Shown here in pieces: positions 18,160 to 26,637 of a stretch of 64,000 nt of DNA. Origin of the DNA: Sporosarcina sp. P33 (GTDB taxonomy: Bacteria; Bacillota; Bacilli; Bacillales_A; Planococcaceae); NCBI RefSeq assembly GCF_002077155.1, contig NZ_CP015027.1, forward strand, positions 1,466,501 through 1,530,500, read 5' to 3'. Below the pieces are notes generated by a model. It saw only the letters and a program-made list of their open reading frames with translations. It was not told the origin of the DNA and made no database searches. The position numbers and the translations under genes were made by a program. Position 1 is the first letter of the stretch; every line of letters begins with the position of its first letter.

Positions 18160-19102
18160 AGGCTTTCCTCCTAAACAACAGGTACAGGAAGATTCCGCTT
18201 CCGATTACGCCGACCATTAAACTGATCGAGATCTCGTATGGGAAAATAATAACCCTGCCCAGAATGTCACAGATGAGAAGGAAAATAGCGCCAAGTAATG
18301 CGGTATGCGGCAGCGTCTTTTGCAAATGGTCTCCTTTAAAGATCGATACGATGTTCGGGATGATTAATCCTAAGAAAGGAATCAGACCTACCGTCAGCAC
18401 TACGGTTGTCGTTATCAATGCGACTAAAATCAATCCGGTATTGACGATACGCTTATACGCGAGTCCGAGGTTCTTGGAGAAATCTTCACCCATTCCCGCC
18501 ACAGTAAAACGATTTGCATATAAATATGTAATGATCAGTACCGGTATACTGATATACAAAAGCTCATACCGCCCTTTCATGATCATGGAAAAGTCACCTT
18601 GAAGCCAAGCCGACATATTCTGTATCACATTTGCTTTATATGCAAAAAACGTGGAAATGGAAGATAAAATATTCCCGAACATTAAGCCAACAAGCGGAAT
18701 AAAAATGGCATCTTTGAATTTAATACGATCCAGGATTTGCATGAATAAGAACGTACTGATCAAGGCAAATGTAAATGACACGGCCATTTTTTCCAATAAT
18801 GTTGCGTTGGTGAAAATTAACATAGACACTAAAATTCCCAGCTTTGTCGCGTCTAATGTACCTGCTGTAGTCGGGGAGACAAATTTATTGCGGCTAAGTT
18901 GCTGCATAATCAACCCGGCAATACTCATCCCTGCACCAGCAAGCAATATTGCGACTAATCGGGGAACCCGACTAATTAAGAAAATCTCTGTTTCTTCTGA
19001 ACGCCAATCCAATAAGTCTGCTGGTGTGATTCGGCTTGCACCGACAAACAGCGACAGGAGGGAGAGCAGAATAACGGTTGGAATTAAATAACGTTTCTTC
19101 AT
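18152..19102 (-). CDS. yclN: Iron-siderophore ABC transporter permease YclN
   Basis: This 316-residue FecCD-family permease is the first gene of the siderophore importer. Markers are SRVPRLVAILLAGAGMSIAG (the canonical R-x-PR-x-x-x-x-x-x-x-GA-x-L-x-x-x-G motif) and VGLIPFLGLIIPNIV. I chose the ATG at 19102, which follows CGGAG by six bases and gives the B. subtilis YclN length. An in-frame GTG at 19138 has no ribosome binding site and lies beside the Fur box. A leader of about 65 nt separates it from the promoter. Confidence 0.9.
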   Translation of the reverse strand: MKKRYLIPTVILLSLLSLFVGASRITPADLLDWRSEETEIFLISRVPRLVAILLAGAGMSIAGLIMQQLSRNKFVSPTTAGTLDATKLGILVSMLIFTNATLLEKMAVSFTFALISTFLFMQILDRIKFKDAIFIPLVGLMFGNILSSISTFFAYKANVIQNMSAWLQGDFSMIMKGRYELLYISIPVLIITYLYANRFTVAGMGEDFSKNLGLAYKRIVNTGLILVALITTTVVLTVGLIPFLGLIIPNIVSIFKGDHLQKTLPHTALLGAIFLLICDILGRVIIFPYEISISLMVGVIGSGIFLYLLFRRKAYA

Positions 19103-19143
19103 GAAGAACTCCGATATCGAATATTTGAGCTTTTTCACTTAAA

Positions 19144-19158
19144 TGAAAATGATTATCA
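19144..19158 (-). promoter_or_regulatory. Fur box 1 of the yclNOPQ operon
   Basis: TGAAAATGATTATCA is a perfect 7-1-7 inverted repeat of the Fur consensus (TGAtAATnATTaTCA). It lies just downstream of the -10 box, over the transcription start region, so iron-loaded Fur would block initiation. Confidence 0.88.
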
Positions 19159-19172
19159 TTCGCTCATGAACT

Positions 19173-19201
19173 ACATTACCGTGTTTGCTAACTCGTGTCA
19201 A
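19173..19201 (-). promoter_or_regulatory. SigA-type promoter of yclNOPQ
   Basis: On the minus strand the -35 TTGACA (19196-19201) and the -10 TAATGT (19173-19178) are separated by 17 bp. The promoter is bracketed by two Fur boxes. Confidence 0.8.
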
Positions 19202-19209
19202 TACCTAAC

Positions 19210-19224
19210 TGAAAATCATTATCA
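19210..19224 (-). promoter_or_regulatory. Fur box 2 of the yclNOPQ operon
   Basis: TGAAAATCATTATCA is a second 7-1-7 Fur inverted repeat with its edge nine bases upstream of the -35 box. Its centre is 66 bp from that of box 1. Confidence 0.8.
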
Positions 19225-19347
19225 ACACTTTTTAATGAGGTTTGATACTCCCAATTGGGATCCTTTCATTGAAACTGCTTGCTGTTCAGCAGTTCACAAT
19301 CAACCCGCAGTTTTTTCCCAGTGCTGGCACTTCATACAACATCCATA

Positions 19348-19394
19348 GAAAAAGCTGAAGCTAAACACTTCATTTTGAGTGGTCAGCTTCAGCG
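19348..19394 (-). terminator. Terminator of the DUF6612-like lipoprotein gene
   Basis: The minus-strand stem GCTGAAGCT.. / ..AGCTTCAGC is followed by TTTTTC. Confidence 0.8.
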
Positions 19395-19400
19395 ATGCCA

Positions 19401-20261
19401 TTACCGCTTCATTGCCTCGTTCATATTTTTCGCGCTGTCGAGGATTTCTTTCGGTACTTTAATTTCATCGATCTCATTGATTTTCGTCATCATGCCTTTG
19501 ATGTTTTGTTTCACTTCTACAGCCTGACCTTGCTGTCCTATCGTCATAATCATATCTATGTCAAATTCTTTTGTGTAGAAGGTCTTTTTATCAATTGTCA
19601 GCTGGACATCCAATTTTTCAACATGTATATCCGCTTCGTCAGCTCCCGCAACTTGGGCTCCTTCCGGTGTATTCTGCTTTAGAATATCATTCATGAGCGC
19701 GCTGAACTCTTCGTCCGATCCTTTTAACGTCAGTATATATTCATCGTTTGTCTGTTCAAATGAGAAGTCCTCTGCATATTCTTTAAACATTGAGATGTCC
19801 ACAGGTGATTCAGCAGCACTGGCTATTTGACCCGTTACCTCTTCGTACATTTCATCCGGCAGTTTCATCCATTGGCCCGATTGCGGATCTTTCATGAAGA
19901 ATCCTTCTTCTGTCATGTATAGTTCGACTGCCATTTCTTCACCGCCGGCCTGTGTATTAATTGTTTGACGGATAGCAAGAGGTTCAACCATCATGTCCAT
20001 ATCGATCATTGAGCGGATGTCCTGTGTTTCTTCACCCATTTGAATAGTCTGACTGATTTCCATATCAGAATGCATACTTTGCTGCGTTTCTCCAGCCGCA
20101 TTCGCTTTTTCCAAGATTTCATCGGCAGTCAAGTCACTCTTTACGACGACTTCCTCTGTTTCTCCTGAAATAGGATCTTCCTTCGGCTCTGCGGTTTGTC
20201 CACAGGCGCTCAAGACAAGCGCCAACATTCCTGCAGTTAACATCGCTGTCCACTTGGTCAT
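19401..20261 (-). CDS. Secreted lipoprotein, DUF6612-like
   Basis: This 286-residue protein has a signal peptide with the lipobox LSAC, so it should be anchored to the outer face of the membrane. After an acidic linker, the mature part alternates DMEISQTIQMGEE-type amphipathic strands and resembles the LolA/LppX-like DUF6612 family, which are probable lipid- or ligand-binding shells. The function is unknown. I prefer the second ATG (20261), because AAAGGAGAG then has proper spacing; the first is at 20267. It is preceded by a 260-bp gap that also carries a candidate small RNA on the other strand. Confidence 0.75.
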   Translation of the reverse strand: MTKWTAMLTAGMLALVLSACGQTAEPKEDPISGETEEVVVKSDLTADEILEKANAAGETQQSMHSDMEISQTIQMGEETQDIRSMIDMDMMVEPLAIRQTINTQAGGEEMAVELYMTEEGFFMKDPQSGQWMKLPDEMYEEVTGQIASAAESPVDISMFKEYAEDFSFEQTNDEYILTLKGSDEEFSALMNDILKQNTPEGAQVAGADEADIHVEKLDVQLTIDKKTFYTKEFDIDMIMTIGQQGQAVEVKQNIKGMMTKINEIDEIKVPKEILDSAKNMNEAMKR

Positions 20262-20419
20262 GTTCATGTCTCTCCTTTCATAAATTCATCTCACTGCCCG
20301 GTGCAGAAACCACAAGAAAAGGTGGTGATTGAACCCTTCCGGCAATCCTCTTTTACAAGTAAGTGAAATGAGTAATCGGTAGATTTCTTTTTATTTTTTT
20401 CAAACAGGTTTAGATTTGT

Positions 20420-20514
20420 TGTAAACGGGCAAACTAAAAGCATCCCACCCCCTTTCTCTTCTTATAAAGATAAAAGGATTTGGCTGCACGCATTGCGCGT
20501 GCAGCCCTTTTTTT
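20420..20514 (+). ncRNA. Candidate C-rich small RNA ending in an intrinsic terminator (RoxS/RsaE-like?)
   Basis: A strong hairpin GGCTGCACGC / GCGTGCAGCC (20482-20506) followed by seven T residues terminates plus-strand transcription, but no plus-strand gene lies upstream. The 60 bases before it contain single-stranded C-rich stretches (CATCCCACCCCCTTTCTC) like those with which RoxS/RsaE pairs to Shine-Dalgarno sequences. The 5' end is a guess based on the usual length of about 100 nt; I could not identify a promoter with confidence. On the minus strand the same hairpin is followed only by a broken T stretch, so it fits hflX termination less well. Confidence 0.35.
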
Positions 20515-20528
20515 GTCTTTACTTATAA

Positions 20529-21797
20529 TTACTTCAATACGAATTCCTGCAGCCGGTCACATTCGCTTTCCGGCATTTCCACGGTCATTAACGTTCCCTC
20601 TTCTTCGTAGGCAGTGTCTTTGATTGAGGCAGTTTCATTGAGATGTGAAACGATTTCACCCCGGTCATACGGAATCAGTAATTTACATGTGACATACTGT
20701 CGGAATAAATTTTGCTGGATCAATGTCAGCAACTCAGGAATTCCTTTGTTTTCGCCTGCAGACATCCAGATGCTCTGATCTTTCACCCGCGGATACGGAA
20801 TTTCCGCCAAGTCTGCTTTATTATAGATGTTGACAGTCGGCACACTCTCTACGCCAATATCTTCAAGTGTTTCATTGGTCACATCCATCATATGTCCATG
20901 CTCTTCATCCGAAACGTCAACCACATGCAGCAGCAAGTCTGCATTTTTCGCTTCTTCGAGTGTCGAGCGGAATGCCTGAACGAGATGGTGCGGCAGTTTG
21001 GAGACGAACCCTACAGTGTCTGTCAGAATAAATTCTTTTTTATCCGGGAGCTGGATTTTCCGTACAGCAGTCTCAAGCGTAGCAAACAGCATATCTTTTT
21101 CGCTTACTTCTTTGGATTCATCTGCATTGGCGTATTGCAGCAGACGGTTCATGAGTGTGGATTTCCCTGCATTCGTATAACCGACAATGGATACGACAGG
21201 AATCCCGCTGCGCACCCGCTGTTTCCTCTGTGTTTCACGCTGATCACGCACATGTTCCAGTTCACGGCGCAGTTTGGCAATCTGGTCTTCAATCTTCCGG
21301 CGGTCGAGCTCAAGCTTGGTTTCACCGGCACCTTTGTTTTGTAAACCGCCGCCCGTGCCGCCGCCTTGTCTGCTGAGTGACGCACGCAAGCCGACAAGCC
21401 GCGGCAGCGTGTATTGCAGTTGCGCTAATTCAACTTGCATCTGCGCTTCTCGGTTGCGTGCACGTCTTGCGAAAATATCCAATATTAACATTGTGCGATC
21501 AATAATTTTACATTCAAGCTCCCTCTCGAGATTGCGCAATTGGGAAGGTGATAATTCATCATTGAATATCAATAAGTTCGCACCTGTCTCCTCATATACG
21601 TCACGAATTTCATCGATCTTCCCTTTCCCGATATAATGGGACGGATTGCGCCTCTCAAGATTTTGCGTCACTTCTCCTATAACTTCCACTTCAATCGCTT
21701 CTGCCAAGTTCTTCAATTCTTCCATTCCATATTCAAAGTGCAGATCCTTCTGTTCGTGCACGCCGACAATTACGGCTTTTTCAATTAACACATCCAT
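20529..21797 (-). CDS. hflX: Ribosome-associated GTPase HflX
   Basis: This 422-residue GTPase splits or rescues stalled and hibernating ribosomes. The N-terminal HflX domain carries NPSHYIGKGKIDEI and LSPSQLRNLERELECKIIDR, the glycine-rich SRQGGGTGGGLQNKGAGETK linker follows, and then the G domain with P-loop GYTNAGKSTLMNRL, switch ATLETAVRKI, G3 DTVGFV and G4 NKAD. All family blocks are intact. The ATG follows AGGGAGGATGCC. Confidence 0.95.
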   Translation of the reverse strand: MDVLIEKAVIVGVHEQKDLHFEYGMEELKNLAEAIEVEVIGEVTQNLERRNPSHYIGKGKIDEIRDVYEETGANLLIFNDELSPSQLRNLERELECKIIDRTMLILDIFARRARNREAQMQVELAQLQYTLPRLVGLRASLSRQGGGTGGGLQNKGAGETKLELDRRKIEDQIAKLRRELEHVRDQRETQRKQRVRSGIPVVSIVGYTNAGKSTLMNRLLQYANADESKEVSEKDMLFATLETAVRKIQLPDKKEFILTDTVGFVSKLPHHLVQAFRSTLEEAKNADLLLHVVDVSDEEHGHMMDVTNETLEDIGVESVPTVNIYNKADLAEIPYPRVKDQSIWMSAGENKGIPELLTLIQQNLFRQYVTCKLLIPYDRGEIVSHLNETASIKDTAYEEEGTLMTVEMPESECDRLQEFVLK

Positions 21798-21851
21798 GCT
21801 GGCATCCTCCCTGACATATCTTTATACATAGTTTACCCTTCGTGCCGCCGC

Positions 21852-22553
21852 CTAACCGTTTGACGAGAAATGAATCTCCGCCAGGCGCTGTGCAGCAGCT
21901 TGCTTCTCGATAAAACGAAACACGACGTCGCCTATGCGGATATCATGATCGTCTCCGGCTTTCTGCGATAATAACACTGCCCACTCGCCTGTTTCGCGCA
22001 ACGGGTCTTCTACGTGAAATACACATTCTGAAATCCGGCGCTGCCGGTGAACGGCAGTGCGGGCTCCGTTTTTTTCAAGACGTTCCATCCGCTCTGCTTC
22101 TGATTCCTCCCATTCAATAAAAAACGGATACGGTAATTCACCCGATACGCTCTGTTCGATAAACAGCATCTTCCACCGCAGCACCTTTCCGTCAGCTGTT
22201 CTTCTTGCGGCAGGAAGAACATCAGTGGTTGTAAAGCCTTTGTTGTCAAGCTCCTCTTTCCATTGCTCTATATCCGGCACGGAAAAGCATACCGTCGCCC
22301 AGCCGTCTCCGTATTGCCGGTCATGAAAATATTGTGCGATAAGCGGCTGATCGGCAGCGGCGGCCCTGGCTTTGCCTTCTTCCTCTACAGTCAGCCACTC
22401 AATATACGCATTATCCGTATACAATAAAGCATTCGCTGTTCCCCAATTCTCATGCCGTCCGCCCGCTGCGGCACAGTTCCCTTTTGCATGCTGTTCGTTC
22501 ACTACCTCATTTATTTCATCATTAGTAAAATACACGATGTGATCCAGTTTCAT
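21852..22553 (-). CDS. VOC/glyoxalase-like domain protein
   Basis: This 233-residue protein begins MKLDHIVYFTND, the typical opening of glyoxalase_3-type VOC proteins, with a histidine metal-ligand candidate. It continues with TANALLYTDNAYIEWLTVE and a paired second half. The family includes dioxygenases, isomerases and resistance proteins, and the substrate cannot be told. The start at 22553 follows AAAGGAGAGCC; the frame is open to 22619 without a better site. It appears to be a single gene, divergent from guaD. Confidence 0.7.
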   Translation of the reverse strand: MKLDHIVYFTNDEINEVVNEQHAKGNCAAAGGRHENWGTANALLYTDNAYIEWLTVEEEGKARAAAADQPLIAQYFHDRQYGDGWATVCFSVPDIEQWKEELDNKGFTTTDVLPAARRTADGKVLRWKMLFIEQSVSGELPYPFFIEWEESEAERMERLEKNGARTAVHRQRRISECVFHVEDPLRETGEWAVLLSQKAGDDHDIRIGDVVFRFIEKQAAAQRLAEIHFSSNG

Positions 22554-22736
22554 AGTAAGGCTCTCCTTTCTCATTGATCGTCCCCCTATCATACCAAACC
22601 TCGCAAGCCTGCCGGTCATCCCCCGCCTTTACTGTCCGTGAATATTTTGTCTCCTATACGATTTTTTTGTATGATGAATACAGGTTTCCGGACAATATTT
22701 CCCGGGGAATTTGCCTATTCGACAGGAGGAAACAAT

Positions 22737-23204
22737 ATGAATCATGAGAAATGGCTTGCGCATACGGTGGAGATGGCAGTTAAAAATGCGGCGGATGGCG
22801 GCGGGCCGTTCGCTTCCATTATAGTGAAAGATGGGGAAATTATCGGTTCTGGCACTAATTTGGTGAACTCTACATGTGATCCATCTGCGCATGCCGAGTT
22901 ATTGGCGATAAAAGAAGCATGTGCTGCATTGCAGACACTTGATTTGTCTGACTGCGTATTGTACGCAAGCGGAGAACCTTGTCCGATGTGTCTTGGCGCA
23001 TCGTACTGGGCGAAGCTTGGGGCAATTTACTATGCTTGCAGCAAACAGCAAGCATTTGAAGAAGCAGGTTTTACGAATCCAGTGAAAGAATTCTTTCCTG
23101 ATCAGCAGCTGCCGCCCGAAAAACGTTCTGTTCCGTTCATCCAAAAAAGGATCCCAGGTGCGGAGAAACCTTTTATCGAGTGGAATCTGCAGCAGCCCGA
23201 GTGA
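22737..23204 (+). CDS. guaD: Guanine deaminase
   Basis: This 155-residue enzyme of the cytidine-deaminase fold turns guanine into xanthine and ammonia for purine salvage and nitrogen supply. The zinc site is visible as HAELLAI (His and catalytic Glu) and PCPMCLG (two Cys). The sequence follows B. subtilis GuaD over its length, including GGPFASIIVKDGEII. I chose the ATG at 22737 after ACAGGAGGAAACA; upstream codons to 22638 are not part of the family. Confidence 0.9.
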   Translation: MNHEKWLAHTVEMAVKNAADGGGPFASIIVKDGEIIGSGTNLVNSTCDPSAHAELLAIKEACAALQTLDLSDCVLYASGEPCPMCLGASYWAKLGAIYYACSKQQAFEEAGFTNPVKEFFPDQQLPPEKRSVPFIQKRIPGAEKPFIEWNLQQPE

Positions 23205-23298
23205 GCTTTGTGTTTCCTGAAAGGTCAGAATAGTGTAGGATAAAAGAAGAGTTTCGGGAATGTATACTTCCCGGGCAGAATGAATGCGGAGGGATTGT

Positions 23299-24030
23299 AT
23301 GGTTATCGATTTATTAACATCGCACTCGTCGGTTCGGCGCTATAAAGATGAACCGATTACAAGAGAAACGGTGATGGAACTAGTTAAAGCAGGACAGCAC
23401 GCAGCAAGTTCACACTTCGTGCAGGCCTGCTCGGTACTGTATGTCACGGATACAGACAAGCGGGGACAGCTGGCGGAACTATCGAAAAACCGCCGTCAGT
23501 TCTATACTGCAGGTGCTGTACTCGTTTTCTGTATGGACTATAACCGGCTGTCTCATGCCGCCCGGCTGAATGGCCAGGAAATTAACTACACAGTAGCGGA
23601 AAATGTATTGGTCGGCGCAATTGATGTAGGTTTATTCGCGCAGAATGTAGTCATCGCAGCCGAGTCAAAAGGCTACGGCATTTGCTATATCGGCGGTGTC
23701 CGTAATGCTATGGAGGAAATTTCGGAAGTACTGGAATTGCCAAAAGGCGTAGTTCCGTTATTCGGACTTTCCATCGGCGTACCGAACGAAGCCAATGGCG
23801 TAAAACCACGTCTGCCGATAGAGGCCGTCCTGCATGAAAATACGTATAACGAAGAAAAGTACAATGATTTATTGCCGGCATACGACGAGATTATGAAAGA
23901 ATATTACGCGAGCCGCGATTCTAATCAGCGCGAAGCTACTTGGACAAAAGAGATGGCCGATTTTCTCGAGGCGCCAAAACGCACAGAAATTCAGGCTTTC
24001 CTGCAAAAACAAGGTTTCTTATTGAACTGA
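23299..24030 (+). CDS. NfsA/NfrA-type FMN nitroreductase
   Basis: This 243-residue flavin oxidoreductase starts MVIDLLTSHSSVRRY, whose SxRxY motif binds FMN phosphate. GYGICYIGGVRN and LFGLSIGVPNE are further blocks of oxygen-insensitive NADPH nitroreductases related to NfrA1 and YcnD. It would reduce nitro compounds, quinones or free FMN with NADPH. The start at 23299 follows GGAGGGATT. A methyltransferase gene begins 22 bp after its stop, suggesting co-transcription. Confidence 0.85.
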   Translation: MVIDLLTSHSSVRRYKDEPITRETVMELVKAGQHAASSHFVQACSVLYVTDTDKRGQLAELSKNRRQFYTAGAVLVFCMDYNRLSHAARLNGQEINYTVAENVLVGAIDVGLFAQNVVIAAESKGYGICYIGGVRNAMEEISEVLELPKGVVPLFGLSIGVPNEANGVKPRLPIEAVLHENTYNEEKYNDLLPAYDEIMKEYYASRDSNQREATWTKEMADFLEAPKRTEIQAFLQKQGFLLN

Positions 24031-24052
24031 AGACAGACAGGAGTGTCACATC

Positions 24053-25243
24053 ATGTCAGTAGATGACGTACTGGAGCTGCTCCAGCGACGCATGACAGAC
24101 GGATCATTCATCCGGGCGACGATTAGCCGGCCGCGATTGAAATCCAATGAAGTAAAACGAATTAAGTTAAAGCCGCTTGATCTAAAAGGTTCCTATCATG
24201 TTCAATTTGAATATCAGCATGAACGGATACTGAAACATGAAAATATTGCGCTTGAAGATGTGGCGCAGCCTTTGCAGCAAGCTTTGGAAAACTATAAACA
24301 ATTCCATATTGATCTGACGAATGAAACGATGCAGATTCAGATTTCAAAGAAGATGAAAGTTTCCATCAAGCGGATTTTTCTGGATACAGAAAAGACTGTG
24401 GATTATGCACATAACCGCGTAAAAAATTATGCACTGCATGAAGGAACGCCCTACCCGTTTCTTGTCAGACTGGGTGTCCAGACCCCGGAAGGCAAAGTCA
24501 AAAATCAAAAGCACGACAAGTTCCGTCAAATTAACCGTTTCGTTGAATTAATCAATGATACTCTTTCCCACTTGCCGAAAGACCGTCCAATCCGCATCCT
24601 GGATTTCGGTTCGGGTAAATCCTACTTAACATTTGCACTGTATCACTACTTGCGGATTGAAAAAGGATTGGATATCCGCGTCACAGGATTGGATCTAAAA
24701 AAAGAAGTCATTGAAGAATGTCAGGAAATTGCACGTGATCTGCAATACGATCAGCTGGAGTTTCTAGTGGGCGATATTAATGAATATGACGGGGATACGG
24801 CGGTTGATATGGTCGTTACGCTGCATGCCTGCGACGTGGCAACTGATATGGCGCTCGCCAAAGCAGTCAACTGGGGCGCTTCGGTTATTTTATCTGTCCC
24901 CTGCTGTCAGCACGAGTTGTTTTCACAACTGCAGTCCCCTGCGCTTGATGTCATGCTGCAGCACGGGTTAGTAAAAGAGCGCTTTGCCGCATTGGCAACC
25001 GATTCGATTCGTGCAGAGTTGCTGACTTTGGCCGGCTACGAGGCACAGCTTGTTGAATTCATTGATATGGAGCATACGCCGAAAAATATATTGATTCGCG
25101 CATACCGAAACGATAAACAGCCAAATGCAGAGCAAATTGCCCGTTATACGGCATTTCGTACGATGCTGCAGGCCAAGCCGTTCTTGGAGAAAGAACTCAA
25201 GCCGCTGCTCGGGTTCCTCCCGGCAGATGACAGCATTGTATAA
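24053..25243 (+). CDS. Class I SAM-dependent methyltransferase (Methyltransf_32 type)
   Basis: This 396-residue protein has an N-terminal region of about 160 residues rich in basic and amphipathic segments, and a Rossmann methyltransferase domain. Motif I is ILDFGSGKSYLTFALYHYL, followed by VTGLDLKKEV (acidic ribose-binding residue) and VTLHACDVATDMAL. A conserved SVPCCQHEL segment has two adjacent cysteines, as in METTL25-like proteins. RNA or ribosomal protein is a plausible substrate but not shown. It ends at a strong terminator. Confidence 0.8.
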   Translation: MSVDDVLELLQRRMTDGSFIRATISRPRLKSNEVKRIKLKPLDLKGSYHVQFEYQHERILKHENIALEDVAQPLQQALENYKQFHIDLTNETMQIQISKKMKVSIKRIFLDTEKTVDYAHNRVKNYALHEGTPYPFLVRLGVQTPEGKVKNQKHDKFRQINRFVELINDTLSHLPKDRPIRILDFGSGKSYLTFALYHYLRIEKGLDIRVTGLDLKKEVIEECQEIARDLQYDQLEFLVGDINEYDGDTAVDMVVTLHACDVATDMALAKAVNWGASVILSVPCCQHELFSQLQSPALDVMLQHGLVKERFAALATDSIRAELLTLAGYEAQLVEFIDMEHTPKNILIRAYRNDKQPNAEQIARYTAFRTMLQAKPFLEKELKPLLGFLPADDSIV

Positions 25244-25255
25244 TAGATAGAAAGA

Positions 25256-25303
25256 AACGGATCGCCGAAGCGTCATAAATTGACGCTCCGGCGATCCGTT
25301 TTT
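25256..25303. terminator. Convergent terminator between the methyltransferase gene and patB
   Basis: The stem CGGATCGCCG.AGCGTCA / TGACGCT.CGGCGATCCG is flanked by TTTTTG on the plus side and, on the minus strand, by TTTCTTTC, so it can serve both genes. Confidence 0.88.
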
Positions 25304-25304
25304 G

Positions 25305-26489
25305 TTATGGCCGCGGCAGATGCTCGATGATGCTGTCGACCGCCTGCTTAATATGACGGGGCTCTGTTCCTAAGTTTAAGCGAATGAATCCTTTAGATTT
25401 CTCTCCGAACCACTCGCCGTAATCGATAGCAAGTTTACATGTATCCTGAACAAATTCTTTTACGCCGTCGGGCTGGATATAGGCACGCAAATCAATCCAT
25501 AATAGGTAGGTCCCTTCAAGCGGTGTGATGACTATTTCCGGAGCATGGGCAGCGAATTGTTCCACTGCGTAACGTTCATTCGACTTGATGACCGCACGCA
25601 ATCCGTCAAGCCAGTCTGCGCCGTGCCGGTAAGCTGCTTCGGAAGCTGTCATACCTAGTAAATTCACTTCTGTCTGATTCACAGACTTCACAAACGCATC
25701 AAACTGCTGACGCAATGATTCATTTTCAATAATGATTTGTGATGTCAGCAAGCCTGCCAGATTAAATGTTTTGGAGGCAGCCGTCACTGTCACCATACGC
25801 TCTGAATACTTCCCGTCCGCCACGATCGCGGATGGAATATGTGTATGATCACCGAATGTCATGTCATGATGGATCTCATCGGATACGATCAATACGTCAT
25901 GCTTATCGCAAATCGACAATAGCCTCTCCGCTTCTTCCGCCGTCCAGACACGGCCTACAGGATTATGCGGTGAACAGTGAATGAATAACTTCACATCATT
26001 ATCGATGATCTTCCTTTCGAAATCTTCAAAGTCAATTGTATAGACACCGTCTGTATTGACGAGCTCACTGTTCACAAGCGTGCGGCCTGTATCTTTTACT
26101 GCATTACTGAACGGGTAGTACACAGGAGACAGAATGATGACAGCATCTTCAGGTTTCGTAAATGCATTGACGAACCAGTACAATGCGGTCACGACGCCTG
26201 TTGAAAAACGCATCCATTCTTTTTTCACTTCATAGCCGTGACGTTCCTTCTCCCAATTAATAAATGCTTCATAATAAGAATCCGGTGCGTATGTATAGCC
26301 AAACACTCCAAAATCTACTTTCTCTTTCAGCGCTTCCACTACCTGCTCAGGCACTTTGAATTCCATGTCTGCGACCCAAGCCGCAAGCAAGTCCGCATCC
26401 CCGAACCGTTCCTCCAGCTTGTCCCACTTCAGTGAGTTCGTACCTCTTCGTTCAATCGCATAACGCTCTAAAAATTCTTCTTTGTTCAT
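25305..26489 (-). CDS. patB: PatB/MalY-type aminotransferase, cystathionine beta-lyase
   Basis: This 394-residue PLP enzyme of fold type I resembles PatB/MalY C-S lyases, which split cystathionine or cysteine conjugates to pyruvate, ammonia and a thiol. The opening RRGTNSLKWDKLEERFG and the ADMEFKVPEQV segment are typical, VSDEIHHDMTFGDH holds the cofactor-contacting Asp, and the PLP lysine is in AASKTFNLAGL. I start at 26489 after GGGGGGTATCAG; the frame is open to 26522. Aminotransferase versus lyase activity is inferred from the subfamily. Confidence 0.87.
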   Translation of the reverse strand: MNKEEFLERYAIERRGTNSLKWDKLEERFGDADLLAAWVADMEFKVPEQVVEALKEKVDFGVFGYTYAPDSYYEAFINWEKERHGYEVKKEWMRFSTGVVTALYWFVNAFTKPEDAVIILSPVYYPFSNAVKDTGRTLVNSELVNTDGVYTIDFEDFERKIIDNDVKLFIHCSPHNPVGRVWTAEEAERLLSICDKHDVLIVSDEIHHDMTFGDHTHIPSAIVADGKYSERMVTVTAASKTFNLAGLLTSQIIIENESLRQQFDAFVKSVNQTEVNLLGMTASEAAYRHGADWLDGLRAVIKSNERYAVEQFAAHAPEIVITPLEGTYLLWIDLRAYIQPDGVKEFVQDTCKLAIDYGEWFGEKSKGFIRLNLGTEPRHIKQAVDSIIEHLPRP

Positions 26490-26637
26490 TCTGATACCCC
26501 CCAATGTTCTCAATCTTCCCATCTGTCATTCTACTCCGATTGTAACATATGTGCTCTTTCGCTTCCTCCGTTGCCGTTAAGATTTTATTTGGGGTATACT
26601 ATACTATCGCAATGAAATTCAGCTGGAGGTAATGTTG

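Noticed and set aside
20712..21344. 210-residue frame antisense to hflX
   Set aside because: hflX shows all GTPase motifs on the other strand; this is a shadow frame.
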